Source of the DNA: Mycobacterium parascrofulaceum ATCC BAA-614
GTDB lineage: Bacteria; Actinomycetota; Actinomycetes; Mycobacteriales; Mycobacteriaceae
Reading direction: 5' to 3'
NCBI RefSeq assembly: GCF_000164135.1
Contig: NZ_GG770554.1
Span: 851,495-900,490 of the forward strand
Length of the DNA: 48,996 nucleotides
Shown: positions 7,754 through 14,624 of the stretch, piece after piece
Layout of the letters: each line of letters opens with the position of its first letter
Numbering within the stretch: the first letter of the stretch is position 1
The notes under the pieces: model-generated
Told to the model about the DNA's origin: nothing
Database searches by the model: none
What the model saw: the letters and a program-made list of their open reading frames with translations, nothing else
Position numbers and translations under genes: made by a program

Positions 7754-8265
7754 CCACCATGACCCCCGAGGACGCCATCAAGGCGGCATCGTCCATCGCG
7801 CGCGACGTGGCCGACGGCAGGCTGTCGCCGACCGCGTTGCAGGACCATGCCGTCGCCGAGTTGCGCGAGATGGTCGGCACCGTCGTCGGACCGGACGACC
7901 CGGCCTGGTCGCTGCAATGCGACATCGCCCGCCAAGTCCTCGCCCTCGACGGCGTGCCCGCCGACGAGTTGGCCGAGTGGCTGGCCGTCGCCCGGCTGCG
8001 GGCCGGTGAGGCGGTCAGCACGCCCGCCCCTGCCGACACCCCACCCGAGCCGGCCCCGTTGCTCAGCGTGGCGCACGGCCCCGAGACGGTGCCGTCCGAC
8101 GAGGACGACACCGACGACACCGACGCCGTGCCGGACATCGACGCCGCCGACGAGCCGCCCGCGTTGGTGGCCGTGGTCGAGACGCCCGGCCTGACATCGC
8201 CACGACCGGACCACTACGACCCGATGGCCGCGTGGGCGGCGGGCAACACCCGGCGGAACCGATGA
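7750..8265 (+). CDS. Hypothetical protein with acidic C-terminus
   Basis: A 171-aa protein starting at ATG 7750, overlapping the previous stop. Residues 1-95 are predicted helical (PEDAIKAASSIARDVADG and ADELAEWLAVARLRAGEAV). Residues 96-171 are Pro-rich, then strongly acidic and probably disordered (DEDDTDDTDAVPDIDAADE). No known motif. Tight coupling to the terminase-like gene suggests a common process. Confidence 0.6.
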   Translation: MTTMTPEDAIKAASSIARDVADGRLSPTALQDHAVAELREMVGTVVGPDDPAWSLQCDIARQVLALDGVPADELAEWLAVARLRAGEAVSTPAPADTPPEPAPLLSVAHGPETVPSDEDDTDDTDAVPDIDAADEPPALVAVVETPGLTSPRPDHYDPMAAWAAGNTRRNR

Positions 8266-8269
8266 CGCC

Positions 8270-8422
8270 GTGAAGCGCGCCGACATCGCCGCGACCGCCC
8301 GGCAACTCCGGCTGATCCTCGACGCCATCGAGCGCGGGGAGTTGGAGGCCACCGCGACCGAACGCGCCCGCCTCGAAGGCGCGGCGGCAGCACTCGACGC
8401 GATGGCGGGCGACAGTCTTTAA
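8270..8422 (+). CDS. Small helical protein, 50 aa
   Basis: GTG 8270 to TAA 8420-8422, four bases after the previous stop. The sequence is regular and amphipathic (ATARQLRLILDAIERGELE, TERARLEGAAAALDAMAG), probably a two-helix hairpin. No family recognised, but codon use and spacing fit a real gene in the run that ends just before the recombinase promoter. Confidence 0.55.
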   Translation: MKRADIAATARQLRLILDAIERGELEATATERARLEGAAAALDAMAGDSL

Positions 8423-8424
8423 CC

Positions 8425-8455
8425 CAAACGGTCGTTTGCGTTATACGATGGGGGC
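8425..8455 (+). promoter_or_regulatory. Promoter with palindromic operator, leaderless start
   Basis: CAAACG-GT-CGTTTG (8425-8438) is a 14-bp palindrome of the form bound by dimeric repressors. A -10 TACGAT (8444-8449, TANNNT) follows, then GGGGGC and the ATG at 8456, so transcription should start at or next to the ATG. The palindrome lies where the -35/-10 spacer would be, which suggests repression. A similar TAATGT-GGGGGC-ATGAC is at 12396-12412. Confidence 0.5.
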
Positions 8456-9145
8456 ATGACCGCACCCCGCACCCGCCGCCGTCGCGTCCAAACCGCGCCC
8501 GTCGGCACCGTCGTCGCCTACGTCCGCGTGTCCACCGAGGAGCAAGCGGCCAGCGGTGCCGGACTCGACGCCCAACGTGCCGCCATCGCCGCCGAGTGCG
8601 ACCGCCGGGGCTGGACCGTCGTCGGGTGGCACGCCGACGAGGGGGTCAGCGGCGGCAAGGCCATCGACGCCCGGCCCGCCCTCACCGCCGCCCTCGACGC
8701 CGTGGAGTCGGCGCAGGCGGCGGTGTTGATGGTGGCCAAGTCCGACCGCCTGGCCCGCAGCCTGCCCACCCTCCTCGACGTGCTCGACCGCACCCAACGC
8801 GCGGGCGGCGTGGTCGTCGCCGTCGATGGCACCGTGGACACCAGCACGGCGGCGGGCCGGTTCACCACGCAGATCATGGGCAGCGTGGCCGAACTGGAAC
8901 GCGGCCTCATCAGCGACCGCACCAAGGCGGCGTTGGCCGTCCGCAAGGCGCAGGGTGTGCGGCTCGGACGCCCGACCACCGTGCCGCCGTCGGTGGTGGC
9001 CCGCATCGCCGCCGAGCGCGCCGCCGGGGCGACGTGGGCAGCCATCGCCGACAGCCTCAACGCCGACGGCACGCCGACCGGCCAGGGCGGCTCGAAGTGG
9101 TTCCCGAATACCGTGGCCCGCATCGCCAAGCGCGCGGCGGCGTGA
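8456..9145 (+). CDS. Small serine recombinase (resolvase/invertase family)
   Basis: A 229-aa serine recombinase. The N-terminal catalytic domain shows AYVRVSTEEQ with nucleophile Ser26, KSDRLAR with Asp97, Arg98 and Arg101, and ...TTQIMGSVAELERGLISDRTKA, the start of the long E helix. The C-terminal part (about 165-225) is a short HTH. Length fits resolvases or invertases, not large phage integrases. Since a tyrosine integrase is present, likely roles are resolving multimers of the replicating element or inverting a segment. I see no inverted crossover site nearby. Expression is probably leaderless. Confidence 0.9.
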   Translation: MTAPRTRRRRVQTAPVGTVVAYVRVSTEEQAASGAGLDAQRAAIAAECDRRGWTVVGWHADEGVSGGKAIDARPALTAALDAVESAQAAVLMVAKSDRLARSLPTLLDVLDRTQRAGGVVVAVDGTVDTSTAAGRFTTQIMGSVAELERGLISDRTKAALAVRKAQGVRLGRPTTVPPSVVARIAAERAAGATWAAIADSLNADGTPTGQGGSKWFPNTVARIAKRAAA

Positions 9146-9168
9146 CCACCCACACCGAAGGAGACGCG

Positions 9169-9315
9169 ATGATTCCGGCGCACCTGGTCGAACAACTGTC
9201 CACCGCCCTCGCGCGGTGGGACGGGCGCGGCCCGACCGAGGACGACACGTTGCACGCGGGCAAGGAGTTGGCCAGCGCGGCGATGGCCGTGCTGACGTGG
9301 GACGCCCAGCAGTGA
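9169..9315 (+). CDS. Hypothetical protein, 48 aa
   Basis: ATG 9169 is preceded by GAAGGAGA, a strong ribosome binding site, and the stop overlaps the next gene's GTG. The sequence (HLVEQLSTALARWDGRG, LHAGKELASAAMAVLTW) is two probable helices. No family recognised. Confidence 0.55.
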   Translation: MIPAHLVEQLSTALARWDGRGPTEDDTLHAGKELASAAMAVLTWDAQQ

Positions 9316-9605
9316 CGGGCATCGACGGCATCGACTGGACCGGCGGCAGCGTGCGGTCGGACATCGCGGGCGACCCCGACGCCCGGCTCCTCGCCGTCGG
9401 GTTCCTCGGGGACGCGCCCGTCGTGACCGCCGAGGCGTTCCGGCGCTACGTCGAGCATTGGACGATGGGGCCGGGCACGGTCATCGAGGGCGACGGGGCG
9501 TTGTTCCACGACTCCTACACCGAGCGGTTCGTGTTCCCCGCCGTCGGCGTGGTCGGCGGCGTGGCCGTCTACGCCATCGAGGGGTTCGGCCACTTCACGC
9601 GCTAG
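9312..9605 (+). CDS. Hypothetical protein, 97 aa
   Basis: Starts at GTG 9312 (GTGA overlap). It contains WTGGSVRSDIAGDPDARLLAV and ends in a hydrophobic beta-rich part (FVFPAVGVVGGVAVYAIEGF). It has no signal peptide and no recognised domain. Its 3' end overlaps the 3' end of vsr on the other strand by four bases (9602-9605). Confidence 0.5.
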   Translation: MTGIDGIDWTGGSVRSDIAGDPDARLLAVGFLGDAPVVTAEAFRRYVEHWTMGPGTVIEGDGALFHDSYTERFVFPAVGVVGGVAVYAIEGFGHFTR

Positions 9606-10012
9606 CCGGTGACGGCGGCGCGCACAGCCTCGGCGACCTCGGCGGGCGGTTCGTGTGCCCAGAACCGCAACACCGTCCAGCCCGCCGCCGTCAGCGCCTC
9701 GTCGGTGGCGGCGTCACGCGCCCGGTTGCGCGCCACCTTGGCGGTCCAGTAGTCGGCGTTGGCGGACGGCTGCCGGTGGTGCTGCGGGCAGCCGTGCCAG
9801 AAACACCCGTCGATGAACACCGCGACCCGGCGGCGGGTGAACACCAGATCGGCCTTGCGGCGCAGCGCGGGCAGCGGGCGCGTGTCCACCCGGTAGCGCA
9901 GACCCATCGCGTGGACCAGCCGCCGCACGGCGAGTTCGGGCGCGGTGTCGCGGCTGCGGTTGCCCTGCATCGACCGGCGCGCGTGCTCACTCGACGCCCA
10001 CGACTCGGCCAC
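9602..10012 (-). CDS. vsr: Very-short-patch mismatch endonuclease (Vsr)
   Basis: A 136-aa protein with the Vsr core: RRKADLVFTRRRVAVFIDG followed by CFWHGC, giving catalytic Asp55 and the Cys70/His73/Cys75 metal-site residues of this family. The N-terminal RSMQGNRSRDTAPELAVRRL also matches. Vsr nicks T:G mismatches formed when 5-methylcytosine deaminates, so it belongs with the divergent C5-methyltransferase at 10119. GTG 10012 is chosen as start because family similarity begins shortly after it; the frame stays open upstream through the tandem repeats. Confidence 0.92.
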   Translation of the reverse strand: MAESWASSEHARRSMQGNRSRDTAPELAVRRLVHAMGLRYRVDTRPLPALRRKADLVFTRRRVAVFIDGCFWHGCPQHHRQPSANADYWTAKVARNRARDAATDEALTAAGWTVLRFWAHEPPAEVAEAVRAAVTG

Positions 10013-10020
10013 GGTGTCCG

Positions 10021-10090
10021 ACGCTATCCGGTGCAATCTCACGCAACCCGACGCAATCCCACGCAATCCGGCGCAGCCTCACGCAACCGC
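10021..10090. repeat. Seven 10-bp tandem repeats between vsr and methyltransferase
   Basis: Consecutive decamers in strict 10-bp register resemble ACGCAATCCG: ACGCTATCCG, GTGCAATCTC, ACGCAACCCG, ACGCAATCCC, ACGCAATCCG, GCGCAGCCTC, ACGCAACCGC. They fill most of the 106 bp between the divergent starts. A period near one helical turn puts the sites on one DNA face, as expected for cooperative protein binding. A -10 TACTGT for the methyltransferase follows at 10105-10110. Confidence 0.75.
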
Positions 10091-10118
10091 AGCGCGCGGA
10101 AGGATACTGTTCTCCTCC

Positions 10119-11285
10119 GTGGGGAACGTCCGTTCGATTCGCGCCAATCGGCCCAAGGCCATCGAGTTCTTCGCCGGTATCGGCCTCGCCCGCATGGGGT
10201 TGGAGAAGGCCGGTTTCCAGGTGACGTGGGCCAACGACTACGAACCCGACAAACGGGCGATGTACGTGGGCCAGTTCGGCGAGTCGGAGGGCCACACGTT
10301 CGCCCTCGGCGACATCGGCAAGGTCAAGGCTGCCGACCTGCCCACCGACGCGGCGCTGGCGTGGGCGTCGTCGCCCTGCACCGACCTGTCGCTGGCCGGT
10401 GGCCGCGCCGGGTTCGCCGGCTCGGAGTCCGGCGTGTTCTGGGACTTCACCAAGCTGCTCGACGGCATGGGTGAGGACAACCGCCCGCCGGTCATCGTGT
10501 TGGAGAACGTCACCGGCCTGGCCACGTCGCACGGCGGCGACGACCTCACCGCCGCCATCGCCGAGTTCAACCGCCTCGGCTACTCGGTGGACGTGCTGGC
10601 ACTCGACGCCCGCCGGTTCGTGCCGCAGTCGCGTCCCCGGTTGTTCGTCGTCGGCGCGCAGAACCCGCCCGCCGACACCACCGAACCGCACAGCGAGTTG
10701 CGCCCCGACTACCTCCAATGGGTCTACGGCGACCCGAACTTACGCACCCACCGCGCCCACCTGCCCGCCCCGCCCGCGCCGATGACCAAGGGTCTGGCGG
10801 CGCTCATCGAGGACATGCCGGTGACCGACGAGCGGTGGTGGGACGCCGCCCGTGTGGAGGCGTTCGTGTCGTCGCTGTCGCCGACCCAACGGCGGCGGGT
10901 CGCCGAACTGAAACGCGAGACCGGCATCAAGTACCGCACCGCCTACCGCCGCACCCGTGCCGGGGTCGCGGTGTGGGAGGTGCGCCCCGACGACATCTCA
11001 GGCTGCCTACGCACCGCGCGCGGCGGGTCATCGAAGCAGGCTGTCGTGCGGCTCGGCAACAAGCGCCTACAGGTGCGGTGGATGACCCCGGTGGAATACG
11101 CGCGCCTGATGGGCGCGGGCACCTACAACCTCGGCGGCGCGCGAACCAATCAGGCGCTGTTCGGGTTCGGCGATGCCGTCGCCGTGCCCGTCGTCGGATG
11201 GCTCGGCAAGCACTACCTGATGCCGTTGCTGCGCGGTGAACTCGCCGCCCCGCCGGTCAACCTGGAAACCGCCGCGCGTGGCTAG
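10119..11285 (+). CDS. DNA (cytosine-5) methyltransferase
   Basis: A 388-aa C5-methyltransferase. Motif I FFAGIGLARMGLEKAGF binds SAM, the catalytic SSPC is at Cys87, ENV is at 129-131, QSRPRLFVVG is motif VIII, and the C-terminal RWMTPVEYARLMG plus ALFGFGDAVAVPVVGWLG are motifs IX/X. The variable region (about 190-300) would set specificity. The next gene encodes a GIY-YIG nuclease overlapping its 3' end, and vsr is divergent, so it is the M component of a type II system with deamination repair. GTG 10119 is the start; TACTGT (10105-10110) would place the transcript start almost at the GTG. The element has no CCGCGG that I can find, suggesting the target. Confidence 0.93.
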   Translation: MGNVRSIRANRPKAIEFFAGIGLARMGLEKAGFQVTWANDYEPDKRAMYVGQFGESEGHTFALGDIGKVKAADLPTDAALAWASSPCTDLSLAGGRAGFAGSESGVFWDFTKLLDGMGEDNRPPVIVLENVTGLATSHGGDDLTAAIAEFNRLGYSVDVLALDARRFVPQSRPRLFVVGAQNPPADTTEPHSELRPDYLQWVYGDPNLRTHRAHLPAPPAPMTKGLAALIEDMPVTDERWWDAARVEAFVSSLSPTQRRRVAELKRETGIKYRTAYRRTRAGVAVWEVRPDDISGCLRTARGGSSKQAVVRLGNKRLQVRWMTPVEYARLMGAGTYNLGGARTNQALFGFGDAVAVPVVGWLGKHYLMPLLRGELAAPPVNLETAARG

Positions 11286-12051
11286 CCGTGGTGTCGCCTC
11301 CTACAACGAGCCCGACGGCCCGGTCCCGGCGAAGAAGGATATGCCAACGGCGTTCGTGCGGGGGTTCCGCGAACTCCTCACCGACGCCCTCAACACCGTG
11401 GACCCGGTGAGCGGCAAGCGACTTGGCAGTTGCATCGGCGTCTATGCGTTCTACGACTTCGACGGCGAACCCATCTACGTCGGCCAAACCCGCGAGGACT
11501 TCGGCACCCGCATCGGTCGGCACCTACGCGGCCAGCGGTCGGACACGTTGGCCTACCGAATCCTCGACCCGTTCGAGGTGGCCGAGATGGAGCTATACCC
11601 CACCGAGTTCCTGCGCGGTGAGACCGGCATCAAGGCCAAGGTGGACGCCATCGAATACTCGGTCTACGTCCACGCCATCGGCGAGTCGAAGTACAAGGCG
11701 ATCCTCAACGAGAAGATTCCGCCGGTGTCGGCATCCGTCGAATTGCCGCCAGCGTTCCGGTTCAACCTGATCCCCGACGGGATGCGCGATGACCGCGAAC
11801 ACCCCGACGTGCGCATCGCGCGGCGCGCCGAGACGCTGGCACGGGTCGCGGCGGTGGCGCACGAACGCGGGGAGGTGTCCGCCGGTCTGCGCCGCGTCAT
11901 CGTGATTCAGGCTGTGCGGCTCGCCGACCTCGCGGCTGCCCGACTCGCCTACGCCGAAGGTCGAGCACGCCCGAACCCCGAGTCGATTGACGTGCCCGCG
12001 TTGGTCGGCAACGTCATGCGCGAGTTCGGTGATGGCGGCGACGGCGACTAA
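11278..12051 (+). CDS. GIY-YIG nuclease, probable restriction enzyme (Eco29kI-like)
   Basis: A 257-aa protein with a GIY-YIG core: GVY at 54-56, IYVG at 66-69, then TRIGRHL with Arg78 and His82 spaced as RxxxH, followed by acidic and Asn residues downstream (DAIEYSVYV, AILNEK). The family's Eco29kI and Cfr42I (both CCGC/GG) use two Tyr, an RxxxH pair, Glu and Asn, and this arrangement fits. GTG 11278 overlaps the methyltransferase stop by eight bases, so M and R are coupled. Absence of CCGCGG from the whole element supports the same specificity. The exact cleavage site is inference. An alternative is a homing-type GIY-YIG nuclease, less likely given the adjacent methyltransferase. Confidence 0.75.
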   Translation: MASRGVASYNEPDGPVPAKKDMPTAFVRGFRELLTDALNTVDPVSGKRLGSCIGVYAFYDFDGEPIYVGQTREDFGTRIGRHLRGQRSDTLAYRILDPFEVAEMELYPTEFLRGETGIKAKVDAIEYSVYVHAIGESKYKAILNEKIPPVSASVELPPAFRFNLIPDGMRDDREHPDVRIARRAETLARVAAVAHERGEVSAGLRRVIVIQAVRLADLAAARLAYAEGRARPNPESIDVPALVGNVMREFGDGGDGD

Positions 12052-12197
12052 TCGCCGGAACCGTTGAGCGCGTGGCGTTCATCCAGCAGGCCGTCGATGA
12101 TGTGGAGGCTGGGCGCGGTGCCGCCGTCGGCGACCACCGCCCGGCGCACCGCGACGAGTAGGCGTAGTTCGGAGTCGATCACGTCGAGGTCGCGCAC
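12048..12197 (-). CDS. Small hypothetical protein, 49 aa
   Basis: GTG at 12197 (complement) to TAG at 12050-12048; its end overlaps the nuclease gene stop tail to tail. The sequence DVIDSELRLLVAVRRAVVAD followed by HIIDGLLDERHAL is helical and well formed, and a weak AGAGGT precedes the start. It is one of only two leftward genes in the element. No function recognised. Confidence 0.5.
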   Translation of the reverse strand: MRDLDVIDSELRLLVAVRRAVVADGGTAPSLHIIDGLLDERHALNGSGD

Positions 12198-12407
12198 ACC
12201 TCTACCGTAGGGCCATCTAACTAACCCGACACGCACGAATTTCCGACTCAATCTTGGCCGGGGTTCTGTCGCCGCCTCGGCGTGTCATTTTCCCACGTCG
12301 TATGGACCGCAGACCCGTTCGTAATCAGGTTAGTTTGGATAGTTTGCATTGCCGCACAACGGTTTTCGATGTAGCAGCTATGCCCGTAGGCGGCTTAATG
12401 TGGGGGC
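12198..12407 (+). promoter_or_regulatory. Promoter region for the late-like operon
   Basis: A divergent intergenic region, AT-richer than its surroundings (for example GTTAGTTTGGATAGTTTGC at 12328-12346). A -10 TAATGT at 12396-12401 is followed by GGGGGC and the ATG at 12408, the same layout as at 8444-8458, so the transcript is probably leaderless. I see no clear -35. Confidence 0.45.
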
Positions 12408-12665
12408 ATGACAGCGACCAGCCCGCCCGTGTCCGCCACCCATCCGCGCGACCGCTCCGTGGAGTCGTGGCGTTCCCGGCTCGGGGCGATGGCCAGTCGC
12501 GGCGAGACCGACGGCCCCCGCGTCGATGAGGCGCGCGCCGCGCTGAGTTGGTGGCGGCATCGCCAGTCGATCATCGAGACCGGCATCTCGCCCGAACGGG
12601 CCGAGGAACTCGCCGACCTCATCAGCGCCGAGGCCGCGACCGACGCCGAGGCGGTGGCCCGATGA
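12408..12665 (+). CDS. Hypothetical protein, 85 aa
   Basis: First gene of a long + strand run that ends with the large terminase. ATG 12408 has no SD but an ideally placed -10. The protein is mostly helical (SVESWRSRLGAMASRGE, then VDEARAALSWWRHRQSIIETG) and ends in an Ala/Glu-rich helix. It overlaps the next gene (ATGA). Family not recognised. Confidence 0.6.
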   Translation: MTATSPPVSATHPRDRSVESWRSRLGAMASRGETDGPRVDEARAALSWWRHRQSIIETGISPERAEELADLISAEAATDAEAVAR

Positions 12666-13387
12666 CCACCATGCAGCCCGGCGTCATGGCGCGTAACCGC
12701 ACTCCCGCCGCGCTCGCCGCCCAGCGGGCAGCGATGACCCCGCAACCGCCCCGCCGGTACAGCCAGGCCGAGTTGCGCGAGCGGCGGCGCACCGGCCTGA
12801 CTGTCGGGCACTACGACGGCACGTGGTCCTTGACCCGCGAGATCGCCGATGTCGTCGGCCCGTTGGCGCAGCGGATCGCCGCCGACGACCGGCCCAGCCG
12901 TTTCATGCGCTCCACCGCGACCGTGCCGTGGCTGGCCGAGGAGGTCCATGAGGCTGTCGGCGTCATCGTCGGGTGGCTGGCCGAGGCCGACGCCCGCGCC
13001 AGGACCGCGCACCTGGCCGACGAGCCCGGCAAGCGGAAGTACGCCATGACCACCCTCATCGACCTCGCGCCGCGCCCGGCGCTGCCCGACATCACCGAAA
13101 AGGCACTCGCCAAGGGTTCCTGGGCGGCGGCGGTGGTGGCGATGGCCGATGCCGTCGATGCCGAGTTCTCCGACCTGTTGGGCCGCGCCTACCCGCCGAA
13201 TGCTGGCGCGCTGCGTGGCCAGCCTTCCCGCTCCGACCAGTTGGCGCGGTTGCTGTCCCGCACCATCGACCACGCCGCGACGGCGCTGGAACGCCGCCTC
13301 GACCGCGATGACTTCGCCGACCACCGCCCGACCGAGACCGACCGGGCGCGGGCCGAGTTGGCCGCAATGGGCATCGACACCGACTAA
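12662..13387 (+). CDS. Hypothetical protein, 241 aa
   Basis: Starts at ATG 12662 within the previous stop. Mostly alpha-helical and Ala-rich, with a basic N-terminal part (RRYSQAELRERRRTG) and helical segments around TWSLTREIADVVGPLAQRIA and EEVHEAVGVIVGWLAEAD. It has no membrane segment, metal site or nucleotide motif. I cannot assign a family. Its place in the operon before a possible structural protein allows a packaging or assembly role, but this is only context. Confidence 0.6.
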   Translation: MTTMQPGVMARNRTPAALAAQRAAMTPQPPRRYSQAELRERRRTGLTVGHYDGTWSLTREIADVVGPLAQRIAADDRPSRFMRSTATVPWLAEEVHEAVGVIVGWLAEADARARTAHLADEPGKRKYAMTTLIDLAPRPALPDITEKALAKGSWAAAVVAMADAVDAEFSDLLGRAYPPNAGALRGQPSRSDQLARLLSRTIDHAATALERRLDRDDFADHRPTETDRARAELAAMGIDTD

Positions 13388-13414
13388 GCGCCAACGACAT
13401 TCGAGGAGACGACC

Positions 13415-14242
13415 ATGACGACCGGCCTGCCCGACTTCCCGGTGACCACCCACCCCGCGATGCTGCCTGTGCACTTCGAGGTTCCGGTGGTCAATGCGGC
13501 ACCGCAGGGTCTCTACCCGGCGACGTTCTGGACCGAGGACACCGGCCCCACGCGCTGGCTCAACGGCGTCGAGGTCCGTGGCGCGAACTATGGCGGTGCG
13601 GACGCCGCCGGGGTGTGGGAGGCGGACTGGTGCACACCGCCCGCCATCGACAACGACGAGCGCAAAGAGGGCACCCGCCCGCCGATCCTCGACCCGTTCG
13701 ACCCGGTGACGGTCTGGGGTTACGACGAGTGCGACCTCACCGAGCCGTCGCGCGCAGCGGTTCGCGCCCGCGCGGCGCAGATCATGCGGTTGCAGGAACA
13801 GCCGATGGTGGAGCGGGAGTTCGCCGAGCGGCTGTTGACCGACGCCGCCGATACGGCGGCGGGCATCGTCTCGGCGGTTGACCTAACCCTGGCCCTCGGC
13901 CACCTTGAGGCGGCGTTCGCCGAGACAAACACCGTCGGGTTCATCCACGCCGGGGCGCAGTGGGCGGCGGTCGCTGCCGAGGCGCGCCTGGTGAGTCGCA
14001 CCGGCACCGGCTGGACGACCCCGATGGGCCACCGCTGGGTGTTCGGCGGCGGGTACGTCGCGGGGCTCGGCGACACGCTGGTGGCCACATCGCAGCCGTT
14101 CGGGTGGCGCAACACCGTCGCCGTCCGCGAGGCAATTGACGAGCGGCACAACACGTTTGCTGCCATCGCCGAGAGGTCGGTCACCGTCGGTTATGAGGCT
14201 GTCATCGCGGCAGTGACGGTGACGCCCGAGGTGACGCCGTGA
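13415..14242 (+). CDS. Unknown 275-aa protein, possibly virion-related
   Basis: ATG 13415 follows GAGGAGA. The N-terminal part is loop-rich (VNAAPQGLYPATFWTEDTG, VRGANYGGADAAGVWEADW), the middle helical (RARAAQIMRLQEQPMVEREF), and the C-terminal half reads NTVGFIHAGAQWAAVAAEA, then TPMGHRWVFGGGYVAGLG, LVATSQPFGWRN and FAAIAERSVTVGYEAVIAAV. That order of an interior helix, a G-x-x-V strand and a final beta-rich segment reminds me of phage structural subunits, but I cannot name the family with confidence. If confirmed it would be the only structural gene in the element. Treat the product as unknown. Confidence 0.6.
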   Translation: MTTGLPDFPVTTHPAMLPVHFEVPVVNAAPQGLYPATFWTEDTGPTRWLNGVEVRGANYGGADAAGVWEADWCTPPAIDNDERKEGTRPPILDPFDPVTVWGYDECDLTEPSRAAVRARAAQIMRLQEQPMVEREFAERLLTDAADTAAGIVSAVDLTLALGHLEAAFAETNTVGFIHAGAQWAAVAAEARLVSRTGTGWTTPMGHRWVFGGGYVAGLGDTLVATSQPFGWRNTVAVREAIDERHNTFAAIAERSVTVGYEAVIAAVTVTPEVTP

Positions 14243-14592
14243 CGATGACCGCCGAGCGTGAGGCCGACACGGTGACCGGCGAGGACACAGGCGACGGCAC
14301 CGACTACGACGGGCCGCGCTGCCAGTCGTGCGGCGGGCCGTGCTGGCACTGGAAGGGCAGCGTGTGGGGGTACACCTGCACCGACTGCATCGACCGCTAC
14401 CTGGACGAGTCGGCGGCGCGGTGGGCTGTCCGCGAGGCCAAAGAGGCCGAGAAGCAAGCGCGGAAGAACGCGCGAAAACTGTTGCAATGCAACGAGTCAG
14501 AGCCATCGGTCATGGCGAACGGTCGGCGTTCCGACGGCGACGGCCCGGTTGTGTACCGCGCCGCCGTCGGAGCGTCGGCCACCACGCCGTAA
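14239..14592 (+). CDS. Zinc-ribbon protein, 117 aa
   Basis: GTG 14239 overlaps the previous stop. Residues about 28-50 hold CQSCGGPCWHW...YTCTDC, two CxxC knuckles of a zinc ribbon, followed by a basic helix (VREAKEAEKQARKNARKL) suited to DNA or RNA binding and a flexible tail. It is one of three Cys-rich small proteins in this operon (also 15235 and 17018). Specific role unknown. Confidence 0.65.
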   Translation: MTMTAEREADTVTGEDTGDGTDYDGPRCQSCGGPCWHWKGSVWGYTCTDCIDRYLDESAARWAVREAKEAEKQARKNARKLLQCNESEPSVMANGRRSDGDGPVVYRAAVGASATTP

Positions 14593-14624
14593 CCGCCCCC
14601 ACCACCATCAGGAAGGACACCACT

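Noticed and set aside
10021..10090. CRISPR array
   Set aside because: The unit is 10 bp with no spacers and no cas gene nearby; it is a simple tandem repeat.
9945..10118. Upstream extension of the methyltransferase frame through the tandem repeats
   Set aside because: The translated repeats are low-complexity and the segment overlaps the vsr start; the conserved domain begins just after GTG 10119.
11278..12051. Homing endonuclease of the GIY-YIG type
   Set aside because: Position overlapping a cytosine methyltransferase, the RxxxH arrangement and CCGCGG absence favour a restriction enzyme; no intron or intein context is seen.
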